Shown here piece by piece: positions 43,896 to 53,162 of a stretch of DNA of 64,000 nt (its first letter is position 1; every line of letters begins with the position of its first letter). Under the pieces are notes generated by a model that saw only the letters and a list, made by a program, of their open reading frames with translations, was not told the DNA's origin and did not search any database. The stretch covers positions 35,141-99,140 of the forward strand of contig JAUIGV010000020.1 of the NCBI GenBank assembly GCA_030432565.1, in the 5' to 3' direction. The translations under genes and the position numbers were made by a program. This DNA is from Verrucomicrobiia bacterium (lineage in GTDB: Bacteria > Verrucomicrobiota > Verrucomicrobiia > Verrucomicrobiales > Akkermansiaceae).

Positions 43896-43954
43896 TTCAA
43901 GGGATCGAAATTGGGACCAACCAAGACTTAAAAAGCGAAAATCAGTCCAACTTA

Positions 43955-44893
43955 ATGATGAAAATCTTTATTGCAGGTCACCGTGGTATGGTGGGCTCCG
44001 CCTTGGTGCGGGAAGCGGAGCGTCGTGGCGGTTACGAAATTCTGACCGCCGGGCGTGAGGAGCTCGATCTCCTTGATCAAGCCGCTTGTTATAAGTGGCT
44101 CGCGGACCAGAAGCCTGATCAGGTCATTATTGCGGCAGCGAAAGTGGGCGGGATTCACGCCAATGCGACTTATCCGGCTGAGTTTATTTATGAGAATCTG
44201 GTGATCGCGACCAATTTGATCGAGGGCTCGCGACAGGCTGGGATCGAGCGGGTTCTGTTTCTTGGAAGCTCCTGTATCTATCCCAAGATGGCTCCCCAAC
44301 CGATGCCGGAAGATTGCCTTTTGACGAGCCCGCTGGAGGTTACGAACGAAGCCTATGCGGTGGCCAAGATTGCCGGTCTCAAGATGTGCCAGCACTACCG
44401 GGCTCAATACGGGCTAAAGTATCATTCGGCGATGCCGACAAATCTATACGGTCAGGGCGACAATTATCATCCTGAGAATTCCCATGTCATTCCGGCGTTG
44501 ATTCGTCGTTTTCACGAGGCGAAAGAGCGGGGGGATTCCGAGGTGGTGATCTGGGGAAGCGGGACACCACGGCGCGAGTTTCTACACGTCGATGATTTGG
44601 CCGCAGCCTGTTATCATTTGCTTGATTTGGAGGAGCCGCCCGACTGGGTCAATCTGGGAGTGGGAGAGGATGTCACCATTTTGGAGCTGGCCGGTCTGGT
44701 GGCGAGGACGGTGGGTTTTGAGGGTGGGATTCAGACGGATCCCTCCAAGCCGGATGGCACCCCCCGGAAGCTTCTCGATGTATCGCGTTTGACGGCAAGT
44801 GGATGGAAGGCGGAGATCTCGTTGGAGGCTGGCTTGGTGAATGCTTACGAGGATTTTCTCAAAGCGGTCGGTCAAGGGCTCGCGCGTCTTTAA
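43955..44893 (+). CDS. fcl: GDP-L-fucose synthase
   Basis: Epimerase-reductase that turns GDP-4-keto-6-deoxy-mannose into GDP-L-fucose with NADPH, in the cytosol. The 312-residue product has the Rossmann motif GHRGMVGSA (about 8-16), [10 protein letters not shown], the SSCIYP stretch with the catalytic serine and cysteine, and the YAVAKIAG Tyr-Lys pair. [23 protein letters not shown] is typical of the family. It is the first gene after the leader, paired with gmd 13 nt downstream, so the operon supplies GDP-fucose. A second ATG three bases later is equally possible. Confidence 0.95.
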   Translation: MMKIFIAGHRGMVGSALVREAERRGGYEILTAGREELDLLDQAACYKWLADQKPDQVIIAAAKVGGIHANATYPAEFIYENLVIATNLIEGSRQAGIERVLFLGSSCIYPKMAPQPMPEDCLLTSPLEVTNEAYAVAKIAGLKMCQHYRAQYGLKYHSAMPTNLYGQGDNYHPENSHVIPALIRRFHEAKERGDSEVVIWGSGTPRREFLHVDDLAAACYHLLDLEEPPDWVNLGVGEDVTILELAGLVARTVGFEGGIQTDPSKPDGTPRKLLDVSRLTASGWKAEISLEAGLVNAYEDFLKAVGQGLARL

Positions 44894-44906
44894 AAAACAA
44901 CCTATT

Positions 44907-46022
44907 ATGAAAAAAGCACTCATCACCGGAATCACCGGGCAGGATGGTTCCTACCTTGCGGAACTTCTGTTGGAGAAAGGCTACGAGGTCCATGGCATTA
45001 AGCGGCGGGCGTCCTCGTTTAATACAGAGCGGATTGATCACATCTATGAAGATCCGCACGTTGAAGACGGACGCTTCAGACTGCATTACGGTGATCTTTC
45101 CGATACCTCGAACTTGACGCGCATCGTTAGTGAGATCCAGCCGGATGAGGTTTATAATCTTGGAGCGCAATCACATGTGGCGGTTTCCTTTGAGTCCCCC
45201 GAATACACCGCCGACGTTGACGGCATCGGAACTTTGAGACTTTTGGAGGCGATTCGCTTTCTGGGTCTGGAGAAGAAGACCAGATTTTACCAGGCCTCGA
45301 CTTCCGAGCTCTATGGTTTGGTGCAGGAGGTTCCCCAGAAGGAGACGACCCCATTTTATCCCCGTTCACCCTACGCGGCCGCGAAGATGTATGCTTACTG
45401 GATCACGGTGAACTATCGTGAATCTTACGGGATGTATGCGTGCAACGGGATCTTGTTCAACCACGAATCGCCACGTCGTGGAGAGACTTTTGTGACTCGC
45501 AAAATCACCCGGGCCATCGCAAATATTTCGCAGGGAGTTCAGAAGTGTCTCTACCTGGGGAACATGGATGCCTTGCGCGATTGGGGGCACGCCAAAGACT
45601 ACGTCAGGATGCAGTGGATGATGCTTCAGCAAGATCAGGCGGATGATTTCGTCATTGCCACCGGCAAGCAGATTTCCGTTCGCGAGTTTGTTCAGCTGTC
45701 GGCCCGCGAGGCCGGAATCGAGTTGGAATTTTCCGGTGAAGGAGTCGAGGAAATCGCGACGGTGAAATGGCGTGATGTTGAGAAAGCCCCCGCAGTGAAA
45801 GAAGGAGATGTCATTGTCAAAGTGGATCCCCGTTACTTTCGCCCGGCCGAAGTGGAAACTCTTCTTGGTGACCCGAGCAAGGCCAAGGAAAAGTTGGGTT
45901 GGGTCCCCGAAATCACCGTCGAGGAAATGTGTGCCGAGATGGTGGCAAACGATCTGGAAGTCGCGCGTCAACACGCCTTGCTGGTAGCCCACGGCCATGC
46001 CGTCTCGATGTCGCAGGAGTAA
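44907..46022 (+). CDS. gmd: GDP-mannose 4,6-dehydratase
   Basis: Makes GDP-4-keto-6-deoxy-D-mannose from GDP-mannose, the substrate of the fucose synthase encoded upstream. The 371-residue product is full length and shows [43 protein letters not shown], the catalytic STSELYG threonine region and [10 protein letters not shown] with Tyr and Lys. The frame is open upstream into fcl, but the ATG at 44907 gives the canonical N-terminus [14 protein letters not shown]. Confidence 0.96.
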   Translation: MKKALITGITGQDGSYLAELLLEKGYEVHGIKRRASSFNTERIDHIYEDPHVEDGRFRLHYGDLSDTSNLTRIVSEIQPDEVYNLGAQSHVAVSFESPEYTADVDGIGTLRLLEAIRFLGLEKKTRFYQASTSELYGLVQEVPQKETTPFYPRSPYAAAKMYAYWITVNYRESYGMYACNGILFNHESPRRGETFVTRKITRAIANISQGVQKCLYLGNMDALRDWGHAKDYVRMQWMMLQQDQADDFVIATGKQISVREFVQLSAREAGIELEFSGEGVEEIATVKWRDVEKAPAVKEGDVIVKVDPRYFRPAEVETLLGDPSKAKEKLGWVPEITVEEMCAEMVANDLEVARQHALLVAHGHAVSMSQE

Positions 46023-46046
46023 AGTCACTCGAGAGAATTTATTAAA

Positions 46047-47111
46047 ATGAAAATTGCAGTTGTGACCGGCTCGGCCGGACTCATTGGATCGGAGTCAACG
46101 AAGGCTCTTCACGAAGCCGGGTTTACCGTCGTCGGGATCGACAACGATCTCCGTGCATACTTTTTCGGAAAGGAAGCCTCAACGGATTCGACGAATTCCG
46201 AGCTTCAGGAGAAGCTTCCGAACTATCATCCCCGCAAGGTGGATATCCGCGATTTTGAGGCGGTGAAGGAAGTGTTTGAGGAGTTTGGTTCGGACATTGA
46301 ACTGATCGTTCATACTGCCGCACAGCCTTCGCACGATTGGGCGGCCAAGGAGCCGTTTACCGACTTCGGAGTGAATGCGACCGGTACCTTGAATCTCCTC
46401 GAAGCGACCCGGCAGGTTTGCCCGGAAGCCGTCTTTATCTTTACCAGTACGAACAAGGTTTATGGCGATACTCCGAACCATCTTCCTTTGGTTGAGCTTG
46501 AGGAACGATGGGAGATCGAGGAGTCACACCCCTTCCACATCGGGATCGACGAGTCGATGTCGATTGATCAATGCAAGCACTCCTTGTTTGGGGCCAGCAA
46601 GGTGGCCGCCGATGTTTTGGTGCAGGAATATGGCAGGTATTTTGGAATGAAGACCGGCGTGTTCCGCGGCGGTTGTCTCACCGGTCCCGCCCATGCCGGT
46701 GCCGAGCTCCATGGTTTCCTGGCTTATCTCATGAAGTGTATCGTGGAAGGACGGCCCTACCGGATCTTCGGATACAAGGGAAAGCAGGTCCGGGACAATA
46801 TCCACGCCCATGATTTGGTTTCGGCATTCATACACTTCTACGAAAATCCCCGCGTTGGAGAAGTTTACAACATGGGTGGGAGCCGCCATTCAAACTGCTC
46901 CATGCTGGAGGCGATCCGAATCGGTGAGACGCTCTCGGGAAACAAGCTCGATTTCACCTACCTTGAGGACAACCGGATCGGTGACCATATTTGGTATATT
47001 AGTGACGTTCAAAAATTCCAGAGTCACTACCCGGATTGGAGCTACAAGTATTCCATTGATGACATCCTCGGAGAGATCTTCGAGGCGTGTGCAGCCAATG
47101 CTTCGACTTAG
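46047..47111 (+). CDS. NAD-dependent sugar epimerase (SDR; CDP-paratose epimerase-like)
   Basis: Product of 354 residues of the extended SDR family. It has the Rossmann motif [20 protein letters not shown], a [10 protein letters not shown] stretch and a C-terminal HAHDLVSAF segment. It resembles CDP-paratose 2-epimerase-like proteins found in polysaccharide loci; the natural nucleotide sugar is unknown. The expected YxxxK pair reads Phe181-Gly-Ala-Ser-Lys185, so the catalytic tyrosine is replaced by phenylalanine. I recall this from related sequences, so it may be a feature of this subgroup, but it casts doubt on simple epimerase chemistry. It lies in the operon 24 nt after gmd. Confidence 0.82.
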   Translation: MKIAVVTGSAGLIGSESTKALHEAGFTVVGIDNDLRAYFFGKEASTDSTNSELQEKLPNYHPRKVDIRDFEAVKEVFEEFGSDIELIVHTAAQPSHDWAAKEPFTDFGVNATGTLNLLEATRQVCPEAVFIFTSTNKVYGDTPNHLPLVELEERWEIEESHPFHIGIDESMSIDQCKHSLFGASKVAADVLVQEYGRYFGMKTGVFRGGCLTGPAHAGAELHGFLAYLMKCIVEGRPYRIFGYKGKQVRDNIHAHDLVSAFIHFYENPRVGEVYNMGGSRHSNCSMLEAIRIGETLSGNKLDFTYLEDNRIGDHIWYISDVQKFQSHYPDWSYKYSIDDILGEIFEACAANAST

Positions 47112-47117
47112 ATAATT

Positions 47118-47879
47118 GTGACCCCGGCAACGACAATCGAGGTCATCAATACTCCATGTCTGGTGACGGACGCAGCCGATCTCACCGGGCGTATCGAAGA
47201 TCGAGTTCGTCATCATTCGGAGTCACCCTGGTCCATCGATTTCACCAACGTCCACATCGTTGCGATGCGGAAGGTGGACGAGGGGTTCCGGGAACAGACT
47301 TCAAGTGTCGATTACTTCGTCCCCGACAGTCAAATCCTCACCTGGGCGGTCAGCTGGTTGGGAGCCCGGGGAAATGAGCGGGTCTATGGTCCTGCCTTTC
47401 TTGACTACTTTGTTCGTAATGCCGATGCAGGCCTGACCCATTACTTTTTGGGAGCATCCCAGGAATGTCTGGATCAGCTCCTGACGAAGTTGCGTGAGAA
47501 GCGTCCGGAAATCAAAATTGCGGGGTCGCACAACGGGTATTTCAAGGATGCCGATGAGGATGCGATCAATGCTGAAATCAATCACTTGAAGCCGGATCTT
47601 GTTTGGGTCGGGCTTGGAACGCCGAAGCAACAAGACTGGATTCATCGCAATAAGGGAAGGATTGAGGCCGGGGTGCTGCTGGCGGTGGGTTTCGCTTTTG
47701 ATGTGAATGCCGGGACCAAGAGCGATGCGCCGGAGTGGATGGGAAAATGCGGAGTCCTTTGGCTCTATCGTTTTATCTGCGAACCCCGTCGACTCTTCAA
47801 ACGTTATGCTGTCTATAACTCGGTTTTTCTGTGGCATCTCTTTCGCCAGGTGATTTCGGGAGATCGAAGCGGGCAATGA
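47118..47879 (+). CDS. WecG/TagA/CpsF-family glycosyltransferase
   Basis: Product of 253 residues starting with GTG. The GT26 family pattern is clear: an N-terminal TNVHIVAMRK in place of the usual TLN-type motif, DYFVPDSQIL, PDLVWVGLGTPKQQDWI, AVGFAFDVNAGTKSDAPEWM and the C-terminal EPRRLFKRY. Members transfer N-acetylmannosaminuronate, N-acetylmannosamine or other sugars onto a lipid-linked acceptor at the cytosolic face of the membrane. It probably adds the second sugar of the repeat unit. It begins 6 nt after the epimerase stop. Confidence 0.9.
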   Translation: MTPATTIEVINTPCLVTDAADLTGRIEDRVRHHSESPWSIDFTNVHIVAMRKVDEGFREQTSSVDYFVPDSQILTWAVSWLGARGNERVYGPAFLDYFVRNADAGLTHYFLGASQECLDQLLTKLREKRPEIKIAGSHNGYFKDADEDAINAEINHLKPDLVWVGLGTPKQQDWIHRNKGRIEAGVLLAVGFAFDVNAGTKSDAPEWMGKCGVLWLYRFICEPRRLFKRYAVYNSVFLWHLFRQVISGDRSGQ

Positions 47880-47886
47880 TGGATCC

Positions 47887-49293
47887 ATGAATTTTGCGGA
47901 CGTCAGGTTTTGGGGAATCCTTGCAGTTTCCCTGGCCGCAATTCTGATCATCCGCGCGGTCCTGGTGAAGGCAACCCGCCCTGATTCAGGTGGCTATGAT
48001 CGGGTTGCACTCGCCGTCATGGGGCTTGTCCTTCTGGGTTGTGTAAGCCTGGAATCGTTGGGGATTTTTGTCGCGGTCAGCGTGACGACCTACTTGGGCC
48101 TGAGTCTGATTTTAAAAACCGATTCGTCTCCGGAACGTCGTGGAAGATGGTTGTGGCTTCTGATCCCCCTGCAACTTTCGCCCCTGTTGTTTTATAAATA
48201 TGGCGGGTTTTTAGGGAATGAAATTTTAGGGTTTGGCAGTTACTCCCTGACCGGGATCATCATTCCGGTTGGTATTTCTTTTTACACCTTCCAATTGATT
48301 GCATTCGCGGTTGATACCTTGAAGCGAAGCCAGCCTTTGCCGGATCCATTGACGACTTTAAATTTTGCGGGCTTCTTCCCGCAGATCGTCGCCGGGCCGA
48401 TTGAGCGTCGCGAAGACCTTCTCCCCCAACTGGAGAAATTTCGTTTTCGCTGGGACAGGAAGGCAGTCGAGCTTGGGTTGACGTGGATCATCCTGGGTTT
48501 GTTTTTCAAGCGTTGTCTGGCGGATAATCTCGCCCTCATGTCACTGGTCCATTCCGGCACAAATCCATTTTTGGTTTGGCTGGATACGGTGATGTTTGGA
48601 TTTAGAATCTACTTTGATTTTTGCGGATACAGCTTGATGGCCTTGGGAGTGGCGCAGTGCTTTGGAATTAAGTTAACTCTCAATTTCAGAAGCCCTTATT
48701 GTGCCGAAAATATTGCGGATTTTTGGCGCCGTTGGCACGTCACTCTGAGTTCGTGGTTTCGGGACTACATCTATATTCCACTGGGTGGTTCGCGTTCGGG
48801 GTTCTGGGCCGCCAACATTTTAATCGTATTCACGGTTTCGGGAATCTGGCATGGAGCGGGTTGGAATTTCGTGATCTGGGGAGCCATGCACGGGCTCTTC
48901 CTCTTGGTTTATCGTTTGCCGTTGAAAACCCGCCTGCCCCGCCCGGTCGGGATTTTTCTGACCCACCTTTCGGTTTTTTTGGCGTGGCTTTGTTTTTATG
49001 AGACGAACACGGGGGAGATGTTTCGCAAGCTTGCTCTGCTCTTGAGCCCCACGTCTTACAATGGCTCCTCGCTACAGTCTTTTTCTACGGCCTTGCTTTC
49101 CTCAAATGGCTTCGATGCCTGTGCCATTTTGGTAATCGTCGCTTGTGTCATCGGACTTGAGATGTGGTCACTAAGAAAAGAAGGAGAACCCTATCGATTT
49201 CTACGAACCCGAGGGGCGGCCGTCGTTCTGGTTTTCCTGACCGTGATTCTGTCGCCGATCTCAAGTAACGATTTTATTTACTTTGCCTTCTAA
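47887..49293 (+). CDS. MBOAT-family O-acyltransferase (AlgI-like), copy 1
   Basis: Product of 468 residues with about 10-12 membrane helices. The membrane-bound O-acyltransferase signature is complete: PVGISFYTFQ, FFPQIVAGPIERREDLLPQL, NIADFWRRWHVTLSSWFRDYIYIPLGGSR with His284, and GIWHGAGWNF with the catalytic His322. These proteins move acyl groups across the membrane to O-acetylate (or otherwise acylate) polysaccharides, working with an SGNH-type partner outside. Such a partner gene follows directly. A second pair occurs at the right edge of the window. Confidence 0.93.
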   Translation: MNFADVRFWGILAVSLAAILIIRAVLVKATRPDSGGYDRVALAVMGLVLLGCVSLESLGIFVAVSVTTYLGLSLILKTDSSPERRGRWLWLLIPLQLSPLLFYKYGGFLGNEILGFGSYSLTGIIIPVGISFYTFQLIAFAVDTLKRSQPLPDPLTTLNFAGFFPQIVAGPIERREDLLPQLEKFRFRWDRKAVELGLTWIILGLFFKRCLADNLALMSLVHSGTNPFLVWLDTVMFGFRIYFDFCGYSLMALGVAQCFGIKLTLNFRSPYCAENIADFWRRWHVTLSSWFRDYIYIPLGGSRSGFWAANILIVFTVSGIWHGAGWNFVIWGAMHGLFLLVYRLPLKTRLPRPVGIFLTHLSVFLAWLCFYETNTGEMFRKLALLLSPTSYNGSSLQSFSTALLSSNGFDACAILVIVACVIGLEMWSLRKEGEPYRFLRTRGAAVVLVFLTVILSPISSNDFIYFAF

Positions 49294-49303
49294 ATTCCTG
49301 CGA

Positions 49304-50260
49304 ATGGTTCGCACTCATTTTAAGGATCGCCATCCGGCAGGATTGATTGCGATGGCCCTTGTGGCTGTCGTGATCGCGATGGGGCTTTCGTATTATCAGA
49401 CGACCCGGTGGAATCCCGAGATGAGGTTTTGGAAGGCGGCAGCGGGGACAAAAGCCGATTGGGTCGATTCGCTGAGAAAAGCGGAGGATCTTCCCGTGAT
49501 CATCTGTGTGGGTGGTTCGGCGACGGGTTTTGGAATTGATGCTGAATACGCGGCTCGTGAATTGGATTGCCGGCTCGTGAATTTGGGATTGCATGCCGGG
49601 ATGGGACCCGAGGTCTTGACTGGGTTTGCACTCTCCAAGGCCAGAAAGGGAGACACGCTGCTTGTGATGCTGGAGCCGGAGTTGTTGGTCGAGAACGAGA
49701 TGGAAACAGCGCTCGGTGTTCAATTTGCCTATGCGATCGGGGACCGGGAGATTTTGGACTGGCGGGATACGGCCTCAAGCTTTCACGTGACCCAACTGCG
49801 GCCCGGAGCCTCGAATGTGTTTGGACTCGTTGGAAAAATCGCGATGGGGCGTCCACTTTATCGATATCAACTGAAGGATATGCGTGAGGGAGGATTGTTA
49901 ACGACACAAGTCACCTCGCGGATTGTCGGTCGCAACTCGTCTCCGGAACGTTTGTCCGAATCGGCAAAGGAGCTTTTGAAGGACCTGGTGTCGATCGCGA
50001 GCAAGCGTGGACTCAAGGTCGCATACGGATTTCCATGGGTCTATAGTGATGAGAAAGACGCGGAGCTGGTTCGCCGGGGCCGGGCAAGGCTTCTGACCGA
50101 AATTGAGAAAATCATGCCTGTTATTCATGAAAAGGATTTGGGAGTGATTACTGAAAAGGTTGATTTTCGGGATTCTCCCCAGCATCTTTCAGAGACAGCG
50201 GCGCGCAGAAGAACCGCGGTGCTTGTTGGGGCACTTGAGAAACACTCGATAGCCCGATAG
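49304..50260 (+). CDS. Membrane-anchored SGNH-like partner of the acyltransferase, copy 1
   Basis: About 318 residues from the ATG at 49304; a TTG at 49283 would overlap the acyltransferase gene. An N-terminal membrane helix is followed by a periplasmic SGNH-like domain: VGGSATGFGIDAEYA with the predicted nucleophile serine, NLGLHAGMGPEV, and HLSETAARRR near the end, the likely His block. AlgJ/AlgX/DltD-like proteins of this kind complete the transfer of acyl groups from MBOAT enzymes to the polymer. The match is weak in the middle. It lies 27 nt before cysC, with a stem AGCCCG/CGGGCT overlapping its stop codon. Confidence 0.7.
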   Translation: MVRTHFKDRHPAGLIAMALVAVVIAMGLSYYQTTRWNPEMRFWKAAAGTKADWVDSLRKAEDLPVIICVGGSATGFGIDAEYAARELDCRLVNLGLHAGMGPEVLTGFALSKARKGDTLLVMLEPELLVENEMETALGVQFAYAIGDREILDWRDTASSFHVTQLRPGASNVFGLVGKIAMGRPLYRYQLKDMREGGLLTTQVTSRIVGRNSSPERLSESAKELLKDLVSIASKRGLKVAYGFPWVYSDEKDAELVRRGRARLLTEIEKIMPVIHEKDLGVITEKVDFRDSPQHLSETAARRRTAVLVGALEKHSIAR

Positions 50261-50287
50261 CGACCGGGCTTTAGGATTTATTTTCAC

Positions 50288-50872
50288 ATGGCAAATAACA
50301 TTCACACCCAGTTTCACCGTTTCGTTTCACAGGGCGAAAAGGAGGAACTTCTTGGCCAGAAGGGTGCTGTGCTCTGGATGTATGGGCTCAGTGGTGCGGG
50401 CAAATCTACGATTGCGGCCGCTTTGGAGCGGGAACTTCACAACGAGGGCCGGTTTGTGGTCATTCTCGATGGCGATAATTTCCGCCACGGCCTCAACTCG
50501 GATCTGGGGTTCAGTGATGATGATCGATCCGAAAATGTCCGGCGTGTCGCGGAGGTTGCCAAGATGTTCGCCTCGCAAGGGGTGATCGTGGTGGTCGGAG
50601 TAATTACGCCAAAACGGGCACTCCGTGATCTTGCCAGAGAGGTGGTCGGAGATTCGTTTCGTGAGATCTATATCTACGCCTCGTTCGAAACCTGCGCGTC
50701 CCGGGACCCGAAAGGCCTTTACGCAAAAGTGGCCGCCGGCGAAATCAAACAATTTACCGGGAAGGATAGTGGGTTCGAAGAACCGGATTCTCCCGATCTG
50801 CTGATTAATACCGAAGAACTTGAGCCGCCGGAAGCGGTGAAAAAAATTAAAACACTCTTGCCAGCGATCTAA
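50288..50872 (+). CDS. cysC: Adenylylsulfate (APS) kinase
   Basis: Phosphorylates adenosine 5'-phosphosulfate to PAPS, the sulfate donor of sulfotransferases. The 194-residue product is full length with a P-loop GLSGAGKST (33-41), DGDNFRHGLNSDLGFS and ENVRRVAEVAKMFASQG, plus the C-terminal DSPDLLINT. Within a polysaccharide operon beside cysD, cysN and a sulfotransferase gene, its job is most likely to supply PAPS for polymer sulfation rather than cysteine synthesis, since no PAPS reductase is present. Confidence 0.95.
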   Translation: MANNIHTQFHRFVSQGEKEELLGQKGAVLWMYGLSGAGKSTIAAALERELHNEGRFVVILDGDNFRHGLNSDLGFSDDDRSENVRRVAEVAKMFASQGVIVVVGVITPKRALRDLAREVVGDSFREIYIYASFETCASRDPKGLYAKVAAGEIKQFTGKDSGFEEPDSPDLLINTEELEPPEAVKKIKTLLPAI

Positions 50873-50933
50873 ACCGCAGTAAAAGCGGGCTCGGGGCCTT
50901 AAACCAAACTAACCTGATAATTTTAATCAACAA

Positions 50934-51839
50934 ATGTCTGATTACACTCTAAGTCATCTCAACCAATTGGAGGCGGAGGCGATTTTCATCCTCCGCGAGA
51001 CGGCGGCCCAATTCGAGAACCCGGGTCTTCTTTTCTCCGCGGGCAAGGATTCCATCGTCATGGCGCACCTTGCGCGGAAGGCCTTTTATCCGGCGCGAAT
51101 TCCCTTTCCCCTCGTCCACGTCGATACCGGACATAATTTCCCCGAGACCATAGCTTTTCGTGATGCCTATGCGGAGAAGATTGGAGCACGTCTTCACATT
51201 GGTTTGGTTCAGGACTCAATCGATCGGGGCACGGCGGTTGAGGAAACCGGTGCCAATGCCTCGCGCAACAAGCTTCAAACAGTGACCCTTCTGGAGACCA
51301 TTGAAGAGCAACAGTATGATGCCGTGCTTGGCGGGGGACGTCGCGATGAGGAAAAGGCCCGAGCGAAAGAGCGCTTCTTTTCCCACCGAAATGACTTTGG
51401 CGAGTGGGATCCCAAGAATCAGCGCCCCGAGCTGTGGAATCTTTTCAATGGACGCAAGCAATCCGGTGAGCACTTCCGGGTCTTTCCCTTGTCCAACTTT
51501 ACCGAGATGGATGTCTGGATGTATATGCATCGCGAAGGGATTGATCTTCCGAGTCTCTATTATGCCCACGAACGTGAAGTCGTGATCCGCAATGGCGTCA
51601 TTCTGGCTGTTTCCGAATTTGTCCAACCGCGCGACGGAGAAACGGTCGAGGTGAAAAAGATTCGCTTCCGGACGATGGGTGATGCCACCATCACCGGCGC
51701 GGTTGAAAGCGACGCCGACACCATGGAGCGCATCATTGAAGAAGTCGCCGCCGCCCGCCAGACCGAGCGTGGCAATCGAGCTGATGACAAACGTTCAGAA
51801 ACAGCGATGGAAGATCGGAAAAAAGAAGGTTACTTTTAG
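50934..51839 (+). CDS. cysD: Sulfate adenylyltransferase subunit 2
   Basis: Catalytic PP-loop subunit of ATP sulfurylase, which with CysN makes APS from sulfate and ATP, coupled to GTP hydrolysis. The 301-residue product is full length: SAGKDS (35-40), VDTGHNFPET, GGGRRDEEKARAKERFFS and FPLSNFTEMDVWMYM. It differs from the usual arrangement in that its partner cysN does not follow directly: a coiled-coil secreted-protein gene of 432 codons starts 4 nt after its stop. Confidence 0.96.
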   Translation: MSDYTLSHLNQLEAEAIFILRETAAQFENPGLLFSAGKDSIVMAHLARKAFYPARIPFPLVHVDTGHNFPETIAFRDAYAEKIGARLHIGLVQDSIDRGTAVEETGANASRNKLQTVTLLETIEEQQYDAVLGGGRRDEEKARAKERFFSHRNDFGEWDPKNQRPELWNLFNGRKQSGEHFRVFPLSNFTEMDVWMYMHREGIDLPSLYYAHEREVVIRNGVILAVSEFVQPRDGETVEVKKIRFRTMGDATITGAVESDADTMERIIEEVAAARQTERGNRADDKRSETAMEDRKKEGYF

Positions 51840-51843
51840 AAGC

Positions 51844-53139
51844 ATGAGATCCTCCCTCCTTCTTCTGACGACGATCTTTGCCTCGATCACGGATTGGCTT
51901 CCGGCATTGAGTGTTGAGGATTTACAGGTGTCATTCCAGGCGGCCGTTCTCAAGGCCAATGAGAGCCGGGACAAGCAGATTGGAACATTGGATCAACGCT
52001 ACACCGCAGCCTTAGCAAATTTGCAGGAAAAGGCACAGAAGAAGGCTGATTTGGAAGAAGCCCTCGCGATCAAGAATGAGGGAAAGTTGATTGCGGAGAA
52101 AACCTGGCCCCTTCCTCCGGTGCCCGGCGAGCATGCGAAGAGTCTCAACCGCCCGAGACAGACCTATCTGAAAACCCGACTCGGAATTGAGCGGGAGTGG
52201 GCCCTTTCAATGTCCAATCTTGCGGACAAGATGGAGGAAGCATTGGAGGCTCAGGTAACCAGTCTCACCAAGGCGGGGAATCTCAAGGAAGCTCAAAGAG
52301 CCAAAGAGCTCCTCGAAAAAATCCAAAAAGATCCGGAGCTTGCCAAAGCACGGGAGCTACCCTCCAGAGTGACCCGAAGCGGGAGATCCCGCGCGGGGTA
52401 TCTGGTCCGGAGAAATGGCGACGATCTGGAGGTTTTGGTCCGTTATGACAGCGAGGGAAAAATTAGTTTAAAAAGTCCGGTCGAGAATGTCGTGGAACAA
52501 ACCGGTGGGAAGCGTGAAAAAGGCAAAACCAACGCCCGAACGCTCGGTGAATTCGTCGGAGCGGATGCCGGGTTTAAAGAATCATACGTTGCCCTTAATC
52601 ATACCCTTAAGGACGGAAAGTTGACTCCTCAAGAGATTTACGGGGTCGATATCAGCTTTCAAAATGACGGAGGGACAGTCTACGAAATCAGGAAGGGCGT
52701 AAAAAACGCTTATCTTGGTTTTCCAAACCTCCTTGGAACATTGTCTTCTCCAGCTACTTATCGCATCAGTGCTGAACTTAATATCCCAAAAGAGAACAAG
52801 ACTCTCTCGGGTCTCGTTTTTCGGCATGGCAATTCGAATGGAACTGTTCTTGGTGAACAAATTACATCATCAGGGAATTGGCAAACCGTGACCCGGGAAG
52901 GTGCAGGAGGATCCCCTCTGCCTCTCCTACGGATTCACTTTACCGGCTTCAAGCTTTCGGACATGAAGAAGGTCTGGGGCGACCGGGTTGTTTTAAAGAA
53001 TCTCCGGGTCGAGTTCATTAAATTTTCCGCCCATATCGTCGAAAAATACGGCGATTCGGGAGAAGCGATGATCTCCGAACAAGATCCCTCCAAACAAAAG
53101 CTCCTTGTCACAAACGGAGCTCCTATTGAAGACCTCTAA
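51844..53139 (+). CDS. Secreted coiled-coil protein between cysD and cysN
   Basis: Product of 431 residues from the ATG at 51844, with a signal peptide (MRSSLLLLTTIFASITDWLPALS). Residues 22-180 are a long amphipathic coiled coil (for example DQRYTAALANLQEKAQKKADLEEALAIKNE, read in parts, and KEAQRAKELLEKIQKDPEL). This N-terminal type recurs in exported PVC proteins. Residues 290-420 are beta-rich and look like a carbohydrate-binding or jelly-roll domain (YRISAELNIP, SGLVFRHGNSNG, WGDRVVLKNLRVEFI). No catalytic residues stand out. It interrupts cysDN, in the same direction and tightly spaced, so it is probably co-expressed with sulfate activation. A role in binding or organising the sulfated polymer is a guess. 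Confidence 0.78.
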   Translation: MRSSLLLLTTIFASITDWLPALSVEDLQVSFQAAVLKANESRDKQIGTLDQRYTAALANLQEKAQKKADLEEALAIKNEGKLIAEKTWPLPPVPGEHAKSLNRPRQTYLKTRLGIEREWALSMSNLADKMEEALEAQVTSLTKAGNLKEAQRAKELLEKIQKDPELAKARELPSRVTRSGRSRAGYLVRRNGDDLEVLVRYDSEGKISLKSPVENVVEQTGGKREKGKTNARTLGEFVGADAGFKESYVALNHTLKDGKLTPQEIYGVDISFQNDGGTVYEIRKGVKNAYLGFPNLLGTLSSPATYRISAELNIPKENKTLSGLVFRHGNSNGTVLGEQITSSGNWQTVTREGAGGSPLPLLRIHFTGFKLSDMKKVWGDRVVLKNLRVEFIKFSAHIVEKYGDSGEAMISEQDPSKQKLLVTNGAPIEDL

Positions 53140-53162
53140 CTTTTACTCTTTTACCAGCACCT

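Noticed and set aside
50251..50270. AGCCCG/CGGGCT stem across the SGNH-like stop before cysC
   Set aside because: Six base pairs without a proper T-run; at most a weak attenuator, so not listed as a terminator.
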